DNA from: Brachionus plicatilis
Taxonomy: Eukaryota > Rotifera > Eurotatoria > Ploima > Brachionidae
Reading direction: 5' to 3'
Assembly (NCBI GenBank): GCA_010279815.1
Contig: QEOQ01000651.1
Span: forward strand, 299,162-363,161
DNA: 64,000 bases
The notes under the pieces are model-generated. The model did not search any database, was not told where the DNA came from, and worked only from the letters and a program-made list of their open reading frames with translations. This document shows, piece after piece, positions 1-11,412 of this stretch. Position 1 is the stretch's first letter, and each line of letters begins with the position of its first letter. Position numbers and translations under genes: made by a program.

Positions 1-14
1 AATTTTATATTCAT

Positions 15-183
15 TAATACCTTATTCCCTGGTTCGATTATGCTGCACTACAATCTTAGAAATTCAAATTAAAATAACAAATAAATTTTTTTTAGCATGG
101 GTTAGATGTACTTTGGTGCATGGTCCAAAAGCTGGTAGCTTAGCTTATAGTGCAGCATAATCGAACGAGGGAATAAGGGATTA
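15..183. mobile_element. Short TIR element (MITE)
   Basis: A 169-bp unit whose two ends are inverted copies of each other over about 36 bp (15-50 and 148-183) with two mismatches. The arm core is CCTTATTCCC..GGTTCGATTATGCTGCACTA. The middle has no reading frame. Superfamily is uncertain because no clean target duplication could be fixed. Confidence 0.8.
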
Positions 184-578
184 TCAATTTGTAAATTTGC
201 TAAAATTAATTATTCAAAATTTATTAAAGTTTAATTTTTAAACCTAGGATAAGACAACAATTTTAATTTTTATTGCTCATCAAGCAAATTAGAAGTCAGA
301 ATTTATTTTTGTTAAAGTTGCTTTACAGAGATTTAGAAAATTTTTCTTTATATTAAAATCAGAGTTGTTCAAAAGTCATAAGACCAAAGTCACGTAAATA
401 TTTTGTTTATTAATTTATTTTATTCCACTTTTTTTATATTTCTGTGACTTGATTTTTGATTTAATCAAAAATTCAATAGTAATTAAAGCTTAGTAAGGTG
501 CCCAAAATGATAAACCTTAGTTAAGAAATTGGACTAAAAATTTTTTCAATAAAATTGTGCACCTACATAATTTTTTCA
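184..578. other. AT-rich intergenic, one stray hAT-MITE end
   Basis: No gene seen. At 360-400 there is a single terminus (CAGAGTTGTTCAAAAGTCAT) of the hAT-type MITE family that is complete at 24927, 30897 and 57152. The matching right end is not visible here. Confidence 0.5.
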
Positions 579-807
579 AACCAAACACCATTCGAAATGA
601 TGCTTGGGAGAAACCCTCGAATCCCAATAGACATAACTCCAACAACTGAGTCACTTGGTTGATTGCCAATATTAAAAGAGTATAAACTAATTAATGAACA
701 TGGTGAAGTAGCAGTATTGGAAGATGCACAAGATACAATTGATGCAAATACACCAGAAGGAGCAAAAAACTACTTGAACAAGCTATTTTTTTATTTAATT
801 TTTATTT
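579..807 (+). pseudogene. Ty3/gypsy integrase C-terminal remnant
   Basis: The frame starting at 579 reads TPFEMMLGRNPRIPID, the conserved stretch at the end of the gypsy integrase core (compare TPYELMYGR-P). It then crosses one in-frame TGA and runs on as acidic coding-like sequence to about 807. No LTR or other pol domain was found next to it. It is an isolated fossil of an LTR retrotransposon. The motif is seen directly; family placement below Ty3/gypsy is not possible. Confidence 0.7.
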
Positions 808-2462
808 GAATTTGTCTATGAACTTTAAAATTACGCCTTCTCCACTTAAAGTTATTGCAAGAGTCGTAAAAAAACCGGAGGGTGAAGTTAAAAGAAATTT
901 AAAAAATTTAATCTTTTAATTTGGAAAATTTTCAAAATTCTTGAGAAATCGTAGATTCATCAATTTTGAACAAAGTTTGTTAAATCTAAATCTTGATCAT
1001 TTTGGTTAGAGAACATTTCCATTAAATTAAAATTTTTGAAAATTTGCCTTGCTTCAGAAAAAATTCACCGTTCCTGAAAAAACAAATACTTGATCCATGA
1101 ATGTGTCAAACGCAAGTCGCTTAAAAGTAAAAATTTTCAATTTACAGTAATTTATGATGACGATGAATAATTAATATTCCGGTTGGAAATGGACAGATCA
1201 AAGCCATGTAGACATATATGGTGTTAAAAAAACTTATTATTGATTATTTCTAGTTTTCAGGAAATATTAGCTATATGCTTTTAATTTTTTCACTTTTAAC
1301 TAATTTTATATTCATTATTATATATGAGGAAATGCAAAATCACTGACTCAAAGTAAAAAAGTTATTTCATTTTAAGATTTTTGCTTTTGTTCTTTGTCCC
1401 AGAATTCACAAATCCTTAGAAAATTATCTACGTAATGCTCTAGATTATTCAGTTCGATTGACTAAAAGAATTGTTTCTGAGTAGCAATCATGCTTTATTT
1501 CAAGATTCATTTCGAATCCTACACTTCTATTTAGCTGCTTTATAATTGTACAAAAATTCTCTGACCCTTTAGATAAAATACAAGGTTTTTGATAAATGTC
1601 AGTTTTTTTTTCAAAAATTTTAAAATATTAAATCAAAATTTAAAATTTTTTTTTTTTAGATATTAATAATTTTTGATTATTAATTTTGCAATGCCATTTT
1701 AATAATTTAAATAATCAACTTGAATACAGCAAACATTAAAAACTTTGCTTTTAAGCGAAATAAATTTGTCCTTAAAATTTTAAAAAATTATTTTTTTTAA
1801 TTAAAAAAATAACATCTTTTAGTAAATGATTAATGACAGATGATGATTTGAACTTGGTTTCCAAAAAATAGCTTATTTTGATCACTACTGATTTGCCTAT
1901 TGGGAATAGAAATGTTGAATGCAATCATTCGTTTTAAGAATTCTCTGATAATATTTGGGAAAATTTAAATGGCTATTCGTTTATCTTTGACGAGCTAGAG
2001 CTCTATCAGATTAAATAAATAAATTCAATAATAAATAAAGTTAAATAAAATAGAAAAAATAAAACAAAAGTGTGATACGTGTTTAAATATTTGATCAGAT
2101 GTTCATTGCAAAATGATTCAAAGAAATTCTTGTGGCAATCAAAATATACATTTAGTCAAAATGATTAAGAATAAAAAATTTTAGATAAAATTTTTAATTT
2201 TAAAAATGAATGGATTAAATTAAATTTTAATATTTTTAAATAAAAAAATAATATTTATTTGAATATAATTAAATATTGGCTATTTAAACTTTAAATAAAG
2301 AAATCATTTTTTTCAAGAAAAAACATTCCATTTATATGAATTTTTTCAATTTTTTATAATCAGCATGATTTAAAAAAATTTTTTTTCATCTTGGCATTGA
2401 GCTAACAAATTTCTAACTGCAATAAAAAAAACAAACAAAAAACAGTTCCTAAAAAAAGATAC
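808..2462. other. AT-rich intergenic
   Basis: A short proline/lysine-rich open stretch near 820-890 could extend the gypsy fossil just upstream. Otherwise only homopolymer-rich AT sequence with no supported gene. Confidence 0.4.
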
Positions 2463-4548
2463 CTAAAAAAATCTGATCGTATTATAAATTTTTAAATTTT
2501 TCTTGTCACCCCGTAGTTTGAACAATTTTTCATTTGAAGCTGCAAAAGCTTTTAATTTTGATTCAAGTGATTTGCTCAATGATGGAAAAATTTTTCTGGA
2601 TATTCCTTGAGAGTAAATGACAGCTTGAATTTTAGATTCTGGACCCTCCTCAGATATTTTTACATCCTTTAAATAAGGAGGCTTGTTGTCCTTTGGTGCT
2701 CCAAGCTGCATATACAGAACCAAGTAGGGCACATCTTTTGACATATCATAAAATAGGCTAGAATCTTTATTTCCAATTATGGTAGAGTATTCGGGCTCAC
2801 TTGGATCATTCCAAAGCTTCACTTGAACAACAATGGCACTAATCAAATCGAAATTGTTCATATTGCAAGATGCTGGAATGACCAAATCGATTGCTTTTTG
2901 TCCAATTTTGCAATGAAACGCAGCACAACGCTTTAGTGCCATAACCAAGCTTGTTTTGTTCATGTATTGATTGGGCTTAACAAAATGGGTAAAATTTATG
3001 AATCCACTTAAAAGAACATGTGCATTGTCTATCTGTCTCTTGATCATTTTTATACAACAAAATTTACTTTTAGATTGACATGTCCAATTGTTCCCAATGC
3101 TTGCACAGTTATTTCCACATTTACCAAAAAGACTCTGGATGAACTCACCCACATACACTAGTTTTGTAAATTGCAGAGGATACTTTGGTATGGATGCATC
3201 AGGACTTTTATCCTTGGTAAATACTAAGATTAATTTTGCTATTATTTCTCCTTTATCACCTTTGGATATTAGGCTAGATTCGATCATAAAGATTAGTTTT
3301 TCGACAAAATACTCAGGGTTTTTTTTCGAGATAATCAAATAAGCGGCTGCTTCGGCCAAAATAGGCTCAGATGGGTAATCTATTTCGAAAACGTTTCTTT
3401 GATTGTCAACATATGTGCAAATTGCCATATTTTTTGCTACCATTTCTTGGCAAGTCGATAAGCACTTTGGCTTAATTATTCCAATTCTACTACTCAAAAT
3501 GGCCAGGCAATCATTTTCATCAAATTCGTCATCAAACGATTTTGAGCAAATGAGCTTAGATGCAGCTAAGTGATACAATTGTTTACTATCAAGTGACTTG
3601 TATTTTCCATTAGAGTTAGTCCGCGTATAAATCCAAGAGCCCCACAATGCACGTCCAAACTTGCAAATGTTCTCATATTGAACAGAATCATGTATGCTGC
3701 GAATTGAGTCCAAAGCTACAAAAAGGTCCCAGTTTGGTAAAAGATAAATTGGCTCAAAAAGTTCCAAATGGCCAGAAAAAACTCTGTTTGATGGATCATT
3801 TGCGGTAATTGGCATGAATTCACTCAAATGTGAAAAAGTGTCCAAAAATAGAACAAAAATATTCTTTTTCAGCTCGGAAAGAATACTCCTGAGAATAAAA
3901 TAATTAGAACGACCATTTTCCCGTGCCTTCAACAAATTGGAAGCTTCATCGAATACAAATATCAACGGATTGTTTCCACTATATTCTGGAAGATTAACTT
4001 CATCGGCTAAATCGTTGTATTTACCATCCACTGCTTTAAAAATGATATTGTTTTTTGCACCCTTTTCTTGTTGATATTTGTCAAAAAATTGTCTACAATC
4101 TTGCTCAGAATCATTAAGCAATTCTATAAATGTGCTAAAATAGCACTTGAAGTATTTTTTCAAATTGAGCTCAGTGTTCAAAAAATCGTCTGCAAGACAA
4201 CTTCTTTTTGGAAATCCTTTTGACTCTTTAGGCCGCAAACAACAGTAAACAACATAAAACCCCTCGTCCACCAGACTCACACAAGCTCTTGATTTTCCAA
4301 ATCCACTTGACTGACAAATAACAGAAAATGGAGCATAATAATTATTTTTTTTAAACTTTTCCATCATTTGTTTAACTGTATTGCTCAAGTAGGTTCTAGA
4401 GTTGATGCCAATTTTGGGGTTTAGTTTTAAATCAATAAGAAATGAATCTTCGATAAGACTTTTAACCAAATCATTTTGGTCGCATGTTTGCAAATTCTTG
4501 ATTGCTTCACTTGGACTCTCGGTTAGCCATTTATGAAAATTACAGCAA
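2463..4548 (-). CDS. P-loop NTPase with REase-fold C-terminus, CR-effector-like
   Basis: Uninterrupted reading frame ending TAG at 2463. The 676-residue frame counted from 4493 begins at TTG, so it is not the true start; the frame stays open upstream to about 4595 without ATG. A splice acceptor (TTCATTAG) near 4549 would make this the last exon of a gene whose first exon I did not find. Counting from 4493, Walker A is QSSGFGKSR (61-69) and Walker B is LIFVFDEA (177-184). A second half carries the pattern of a restriction-endonuclease-fold nuclease: GEIIAK (Glu416), then AIDLVIP (Asp536), then QVK (557-559). This domain order matches the Crinkler/RHS-type (CR) proteins known from fungi and oomycetes, where an NTPase module is coupled to a REase nuclease and which are thought to derive from transposons. 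All key residues look intact. Host gene, mobile gene or acquired gene cannot be decided here. Confidence 0.7.
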
Positions 4549-6904
4549 TCTAATGAACATGAAATTAATTTATATTTATTAAATATTTTTTTAGTTTATT
4601 TATTGAATTTTCTTTTTTAAATATTTAAACTTAAAAATAAAGAATATTAAATAAACCCATTAAATCCCTTTATATTCCTTTCCTGATAAAATTTAGAAAA
4701 ATTCTTCAAAATTGAGTGTTTTTATTTTGAAATGCATTATCAGGCTTTAATTTACTTTAAACGAATACTTAAAAATTAAATAGGAAAATTTTATGATTTT
4801 TTGGTGAATACAAAAATTTAATTCTTGCTTTTAACTAATGCTTCATTCTACCATATTGTAAGTTACACTAAAACTAATATTTAATTAGATGACTGTCTTT
4901 AATTTACTTTTAGTTTGTTTTTTTTTAATTAATTATTTTGTATGTTAATTCCTAAAAATTGAAATTTGAATGATGAAAATCCATCATTTTGACAGCTTAA
5001 ACCTTTAATTTTATAAGCACGAACAAATTTTTTTTTAAAAAGCGACTGAATATTAAATAATAAATTGAAAATAAAAAAATATTTAATTTCCCAAATAGAT
5101 TCAATAAATCTCAGATACATATCGATTAAAAGTTTTAATCTGATTATAATTAAAAAAGTATTAAATTTAAAACTCAAATTTTATTTTAATTTTGTCAAGC
5201 TATTCTTGAACTTAAATCATAAAGAAAAATAATTTAAAAAAATTTATTAAATTATTTTTTAATTTACAATAAAATAAAGTATCTTACTTTATGAATCATT
5301 TAATGTTTATTTAAATGTAACAATGGAATTTTTAAAATAAAGACCTTAATATGAGTTTCTCAACTGTAAATAGCGAATTAATCAATTGTAATACTAGTCT
5401 TCACACACTTATTATGTTATAATTAAGTAAAAATCTTTTTTCAGATAGCTGGGGCTAAATTACAGTGCCGATTTGACAAGGAGATTTCTTGTAATTTTAC
5501 GTAAATTTACGAAAAAATTGGAAAAAAAGAAAAGGCCAAAAAAAAAGCTCAATTTTTTGAATTTTTTATTACAGTACTATTATGAATTTCTGTTTCTACG
5601 TAATTTTCGTAATTCACGTAAAATTACAAAAGTAAAAAAAGTAAATTTGCCGGATTTTACCAGAATTAACGTAAAATTACCGGAAATTACGTAAATTTTT
5701 GTAAAAAGTAAAAATTCCAAAAAATACAAATTTTTTTGAGAATTTTGACATTTTTTGACTTTTTTAAAATTTTTTGGGCCTAAATTCGAAAAAAAAATTA
5801 CTTTTTTCACGTAATTTTACCTGAAATTTTAATTAAAAATGGTAATATATAGTAAAAAAAAGTAAAAAAACAGTAAATTTTGTACAAATTCTAAAAAAGT
5901 AAATCTTAGACAAAAAACAAAAACATAAAAGTAAAAAGTGTTCAATTATACAGATTTTAATATAATTAAATGATTTGACCAATCTCCATTTTTTTCTAAA
6001 ATAACTTTAATTTCCTTAATTTATATTAATAATTTTTTAAAGATTAAATTGATAAAAAAAACTAATAAAAACCTTTTTTAAATGATTTATATAATTTTGG
6101 CATTTTTCTTTCGTTAAAAAATTTTCGAATTCTTTGACTGCCATTTTGGCATCAGCTTCAGATAAAATCGTTCTCTTCCTAACTTGCTATTTTAACTCGT
6201 GAAATACGCAAAATTACGTAAAAACAAACAAATAAAATTTTTTAAATTAAAATATTTTATATGATCGATTTTGAACAGTAAAATTTTTTCTTTTTATAAA
6301 GTTCAATAAGTATTCGCTTTCTAAATTTAAATATTAAAGAAGCCTTATAAATTATGGTTTTGAATCCAAGATGTAATTAAATTTTTTTTTAAATTTTAAT
6401 TTTGGTTTTTTTAGCTAAATAAAAATATAAAATAATCACAGCTTATTTATTCCTTAATAAATAATTAAACAAACAAATTCAAAATAAATCTCTTATGATT
6501 TGTTAAATAAATTATTCAATTTTAATTAAAAATTATAAAATGAAAAAGTTCATGATAAACCGGGAAAAATACAAATTTATTTGGCCAAATGAAAGATTGA
6601 GATATTACTTGTTTGTATTATTTAATACCAAGATTTTAACAGAATTTACGCAAATTCGAATAATATTCATAAATTTTACAAATATTAGCGTAAAATTAAC
6701 AAAGCAAATTGTTAACAGGACTTTACGGGAATTTTTAAGAATTAAAAAAGTTAAGGTAAATTTTTTTAAAAAAGTTAAAATCTCAAAAAAACATAATTTT
6801 TTATAGACTTTTAATGATTTTAATCAATATTTAATTAAATTGACCCGAATTCATGAAATGCAATTTTATTAAATGAATTATCATTAATAATTAAATATTT
6901 ACAA
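4549..6904. other. AT-rich intergenic
   Basis: No gene supported. The stretch contains the ACGTAAA-rich repeat listed separately and long A/T runs. Several short open frames here (for example 4929-5177 and 6540-6806) have only Lys/Asn/Phe/Ile-biased chance composition. Confidence 0.5.
5465..5830. repeat. TTACGTAAAATTAC-rich dispersed repeat
   Basis: Dense, imperfect reiteration of TACGTAAA / TTTACGTAA words on both strands. The same composition recurs at 13960-14053 with 15172-15340 (split by a Tigger element), 37119-37541 and 60191-60526. The 60191 copy has clear termini and a TA duplication, suggesting that the others are decayed relatives of Tc1-type MITEs. Confidence 0.5.
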
Positions 6905-7370
6905 TTAAAAATCCAATTTTGTCTTTAATTTTTTTATAAGTTTTTTACAATAATATAGCATATTTTTAGAACTAAATTTATCAATCAAACTTTTTACTGT
7001 TTTGAAATAATGATAGATTTGATTTAGTTTAATTTAAAAAATTAATTAATTACCTTTTGATGAGGAAAGTATTAAATCAATTGTACCATCTTTAACTTCA
7101 ATTTCGATTTGAAATTTTTTATCAGTAAATAACGTTCTAACGATAATAAAATCACGATCTTCATCATCTTATTTAGAAGAAAAAAAAATATTTAAATTGT
7201 AAATAGATTTCTCGATAAAAAATACCTGATATCCGCAGAATTTTTTCATTTTCTTCATTTAAAAAATATTTTAAGTTGAAATTTTTCTTTTTCTCAATGA
7301 CCTGTTCATGAGACTCGTAAATAAAAATATTGATTGGTATAAAACGAGGCTCTTTAATATCGGAATTCAT
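6905..7370 (-). CDS. Unknown small protein, three exons
   Basis: Exons 7370-7226, 7167-7054 and 6996-6905 join through two GT-AG introns of 57-58 nt into an open frame of 116 codons plus TAA. Both introns interrupt codons in phase 1 and the frame closes exactly, which supports a real gene. The start is ATG in MNSDIKEPRFIP. The protein is charged: a basic stretch (EKKKNF), an acidic turn (DDEDRD) and a Lys-rich tail (CKKLIKKLKTK). No signal peptide, membrane segment or known domain is recognised. An extra upstream exon is possible. Confidence 0.5.
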
Positions 7371-8094
7371 TGTTTTCAGATTTCTCTAAATTTAAAAAAA
7401 AAAATTGAAACTTGCACAGCATTAATTTTTTTCAAATAATTTGAAAATTTGATTAAAAATAGATCTTGTACTTATATATGATTAAAAATTAATTTTGGTT
7501 GTTAATTTTGCAATTTAATTGTAAAAACTTAATTAATGAACCCGATTACTTCAAGCACTGCATACTTTGAATTAAAGAAATTGTCTATGAAATTTCAAAA
7601 TTTTAAGAATGTAAAATTATTATTATTATTATTATTATTATTTATTCATAAAATTACGCCAGATTCGGCGATGTAAAAAATAACATAAAATTCAAAAAAT
7701 AATGCATTTTAAAATTAAAAAAATAAACTTTAGGTTTAAAATTATTTTTTTAAAATTTTTTAATGTATCATCGATGTTCTTTGATAATTCATTAATGTTT
7801 CATTATTAATATACAGTCTAAAATAAAGAAAAAGTAGTATTTCCAATTTTATTTAAAAAAAAAATTAGATGAATTAAATTATAAAAAAGTAATTTTGTTA
7901 AATATTTTATATTCGTTGATTTTTCATTAGATCTGACGATGGTTCATCGATGTTTATTGATATTTCATTAATGAAACATTGATATAAAATTGACTGAGGA
8001 GTGTTACAAAATTGGGTTTGAAATAAAAATTTCAAAAGAAAAATGGTTAAAAAAAATGCTATCCATATGAAACCAAACAAATAAAAAAAATGTA
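7371..8094. other. Intergenic with ATT microsatellite
   Basis: Holds the (ATT)n tract at 7614-7641 and, at 7760-7995, loosely inverted ATCGATG / CATTAATG words resembling those at 26650-26770. No gene seen. Confidence 0.5.
7614..7641. repeat. (ATT)n microsatellite
   Basis: About nine uninterrupted ATT units. Confidence 0.95.
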
Positions 8095-8379
8095 CTAATA
8101 ATTTATATCAAAAAATCCTCTCATAAATTCTCTGTAGTCGAGTTTTTGATCTTTGTTTATATCTATGCTTCTAAACATGTATTCCAAATCTTCCAAATTT
8201 GTACTACCCAAATAGTCTTTTATTAGATCAAATGATTGAGTAATCTCATCAAAATCGATAAAGCTGTCATTGTTCAGATCGACCTGATTGAAAATCGTCT
8301 TCGGATCTTGGCTAATTGTATTGGAACAAACAATTGTAGAAAAGCTGATAAAAATAATTAATTTCTCTAGCGAAAGCAT
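8095..8379 (-). CDS. Secreted two-EF-hand calcium-binding protein
   Basis: I choose the ATG at 8379 rather than the upstream one at 8475 because the protein then opens with a typical signal peptide (MLSLEKLIIFISFSTIVCS, cleavage near residue 19-20); the extra 32 residues upstream are hydrophobic and unstructured. The mature part carries two canonical EF-hand loops: residues 34-45 (D-N-D-F-D-E at positions 1,3,5,7,9,12) and 73-84 (D-N-D-K-D-E). Spacing of the two loops is that of a paired EF-hand lobe. Total 94 residues, single exon, stop TAA. Likely an extracellular or luminal Ca2+-binding protein. No closer family is recognised, and a further upstream exon cannot be excluded. Confidence 0.75.
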   Translation of the reverse strand: MLSLEKLIIFISFSTIVCSNTISQDPKTIFNQVDLNNDSFIDFDEITQSFDLIKDYLGSTNLEDLEYMFRSIDINKDQKLDYREFMRGFFDINY

Positions 8380-9689
8380 TTTCACTAAATTTAAGATCTG
8401 TTTGTTAATTTTTCTAAATATATATAGTAATTTTGCAAACAATATTAGATTAAAGGCCATATTTAAAAAAGTCATTAGTTCAATCTAGAAATTAGGATAA
8501 TCTCTTCAAGAAAGTAAAGCCCAACTTTTTGTCTTTAAACATTTTTTTGATTTTTCTTTAAATTGAAACATCAGAATTTATTTTTAAAAAACCTCGTTAA
8601 TCGAGACAGAAACATTAAATCAAAAATAATTAAATAGAAAATTCTATTAAAAAAAGCCAATTCATTAAGAAAAAAAAGAAATCGCTGAAATCTAAAACAT
8701 TTTGAATTATTTCGGCTAGAAATAGCCAGTAATTATCAAAAAAGTTTTTGTTTAATTTCTTTCTTTCTATTTTATGTTATACCGCGAACCACCAGATCCT
8801 AGCAAGTCCGGAAAAAAATATAAGTTTTTATTTTTATAAAAAATTTTTTAAGAAAGAAGTAGTTGTAATGGGAGAAGTAAGAAATTGAAAAAGCGCGATG
8901 CTTCAAATATTTTTTTCAATTTCAAGCAAGTTTTTGTATTTTTCATGAATTGTATCTAGAATAAATTTGGTAAGCAATTGATTATTTGAGAGGTGGAAAG
9001 AAATTATTGAGTTTGTTCAAAGAGCGTTTCTTTTAGTTTGCTCAATAACTATAGTATAAATTTAATTTATATTACCCTTAATATTGTGCGCTTTTTAATA
9101 AAAATTTTTAAAAAAATTAATCAAATTAAATTCGCACTTTTTTTAATTAATTAATAACTACTAAGCAATAGATTAATTTTGAATAATTCGATTATAAAAC
9201 ACTGAAACTCCTCCCAACCTCGTATACAAATCTTATAACATGGCGAAGATTTTTACTCCAATACAACCATTAAAAACTGAAAAGTATTTTTTAAATATAG
9301 TTGTAAAAAAAATAATTTTAAGTTAATTTTTATAAATAGTTGTTTTTTTTTTTACAAATTTTGACTTTGGGTTTAAGATATGATGATCCTGGCGATAATA
9401 TTTGTAGTTTAAAAAATTATCTACGTTCTGTTTACCATTTTATATTAATTGAGTTTTTGTTAAAATGCATCAAACGAACGTCAATTATCATTAAAGTCAA
9501 AATTTATAAAGAAAAAAACAAAGTTTTTCGGGTCTAGTCGGTATTGCTGGAACAATTCTTGTTCTCAGGATTTTATTTATTCTAATTTAAACTTTTATTT
9601 AAAATAAACTATTATTAAGAAATTATTATTAAAAAATAAGATAATAGAACAAAATTAAAAAAAACTGTTAACCGCTATTGTCATTATTG
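8380..9689. other. AT-rich intergenic
   Basis: No supported gene. A possible initial exon (ATG at 9240, MAKIFTPIQPLK) is followed by a weak open frame at 9340-9537, but no splice partner or domain was found. Confidence 0.4.
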
Positions 9690-9960
9690 TTGCTAGTCTG
9701 TGCTATATTAGAACTGGAAACAACATTTTTTTCTTTAGCTTTAAAAAGTCACAATCGTAAAGAGAATCTTTAATTATAAATTTATATAAATCAGGATTTT
9801 TTTATTGCTGGAGAAATCTTGATCTTAATTCAAAATTATGTTTTAAACAGTCTAAGTCTTTTAAGTTTGAATAATTAATCATGATAGGAATTTTTTCTAT
9901 TATCTTCCAATATATTAATCGTATATTTTTTAATATCATATTATATTTTGAGTTATATCT
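9690..9960 (-). pseudogene. Degraded coding-like stretch, unknown
   Basis: One minus-strand frame reads coherently for about 90 codons (INYSNLKDLDCLKHNFELR, then NPDLYKFIIKDSLYD) with a single in-frame stop between the two pieces. Composition is unlike the surrounding non-coding DNA. The source is not recognised; retroelement debris is the likeliest explanation given the LINE scrap at 10590-10765. Confidence 0.35.
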
Positions 9961-10589
9961 GTAAAATTATCAATTCTAATTGAACTACTAGGCTCTGTTT
10001 TCCATTTTATATCTTTCACTTTTGAAGATGCTTTCAATATTAGCTTTAGATTATTTTTTTATTTAAAAATGAAAAAAATATTTGAAAAATCGCACTTTTT
10101 CAATGTTATTTCAACATTGGATACATTTTGTAATTCAAGCGCAAAAAATTAAACCATTTACAAAAAACAAATTAGTAAATTTTGACTTATCAAATTTGGT
10201 CGAAAAATACTTGTCCAATTTATGAAACAGTTTGTCGAATTATTATATGTCTAATTATTTCACGTCGAAATTTGATTTGTCGAAAAATAGCATAACCATA
10301 AATTATTTCGTAATATTTGCAAGGTAATTGCTTTTATATACCACTTTTTTTAAAGAGCTTTTACTCATTTAATCCAAAATTCAATATTTTTTAAACAAGT
10401 ATTTAAATTAACAGCAGTAGTAAATAAATTTTCTTTTTGAGACTTTAAATTTTAAAAATAATTTCTTCAAAAATCAAAAAAAAAATATAATTGATTTTAA
10501 GAAAATTTAATTTCAGCGAAATGCCTTTATTTTATATGGGAAAATGCTAGTTTAATATTAATAATGGTAATAATTTTAATATCTTACTT

Positions 10590-10765
10590 TTATTAGTTTT
10601 ACTTTCAAATGGTTCACTAAACCAACTGAGCTCATCAAGATCATTTTTTTTTATGTCTCCTCCTTGTTGACAGCCTTTTTTTCTCAATCTTTTAAACCTT
10701 AAGTATCGATTACCAAATTCATAAATGATTCGAGTTGCTCTTCTCTGAAATCTCCCAAGTTTATC
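10590..10765 (-). pseudogene. LINE reverse-transcriptase C-terminal remnant
   Basis: The minus-strand frame reads GRFQRRATRIIYEFGNRYLRF, matching the QRRATKLV..L..L.YEERL motif that follows the reverse transcriptase in CR1/jockey-group LINEs (a better-preserved copy lies at 21563-22264). About 55 codons are open. No 5' part is attached. Confidence 0.5.
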
Positions 10766-10872
10766 TGGTTCTGCCTAAAAAGCGGAATCAGGAACACGGA
10801 ATACGGAATTCCGTGGCCCAAATACCGCCAAAAAAATCGAAAAAAAAATTTTTAATTCCGTAAAACACATAC

Positions 10873-11352
10873 TTAAAAGCCCAGCTTATGCATGACCCCC
10901 TCCTTGATCTGACTGTCGATCTCCTCTTCGACCACATCACGCCAAGCGAACGCTATAGGCCTCAGTGGTTGCCTCTTTGGTGCCACCGTTGGGTCCACCT
11001 CTATGTGAATCTTCCTCCCCTTGATGCAACCCACCTTGCCACTAAACAAATCTGGAAACCGCGATTTGATCGCCTTGATCCGCTCCTCGATTGGCTGACT
11101 CAGATCCGGTCGGACCTTTTCCTCGCTGACCGCGCGCGCCTCGTCCATGAGCTTAATGGTGTTCAGATCCACTGCCGTGCGATAGCTCAGCAAACAATCT
11201 GCGCCACCCTTGATCACCACAAATCCAGCTGCCACCTCCGTTCGACCACGCCTGACCCGGCACATAAACTGGCCCAGTATCGGCAAGGGCTCCTCTGCTC
11301 GGTATCCATAGAGCCTGCTGTTGCAGCGCTCGAGCTTGGGCTTGTTGGACAT
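10873..11352 (-). pseudogene. GC-rich Ty3/gypsy pol fragment (protease to RT start)
   Basis: A 159-codon open frame running into the N gap at its 5' end. It covers the protease C-terminus (LPILGQFMCRV, ADCLLSYRTAVDL) and the linker leading to reverse transcriptase (FPDLFSGKVGCIKGRKIHIEV, APKRQPLRPIAF, EEEIDSQIKEGV). It stops at KLGF just before the RT core would begin. Base composition is above 50% GC, with C/G-ending codons, against roughly a quarter GC around it, and the change is abrupt at about 10873. It is therefore not part of the AT-rich gypsy copies nearby. Recent insertion, contamination or a scaffold mis-join are all possible; the adjacent gap favours the last two. Confidence 0.75.
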
Positions 11353-11353
11353 C

Positions 11354-11397
11354 NNNNNNNNNNNNNNNNNNNNNNNNNNNNNNNNNNNNNNNNNNNN
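11354..11397. other. Assembly gap (44 N)
   Basis: Run of N directly upstream of the GC-rich gypsy fragment. Confidence 1.
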
Positions 11398-11412
11398 AGT
11401 TAAAGTCCAAAA

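Noticed and set aside
3088..3342. 84-codon plus-strand ORF
   Set aside because: Antisense shadow of the P-loop/REase gene.
5473..6806. Lys/Phe-rich ORFs at 5473, 5580 and 6540
   Set aside because: Fall in ACGTAAA repeat or homopolymer DNA, no domain, no splice context.
10888..11403. 171-codon plus-strand ORF running through the N gap
   Set aside because: Antisense of the GC-rich gypsy fragment; high GC lengthens chance ORFs and N codons extend it.
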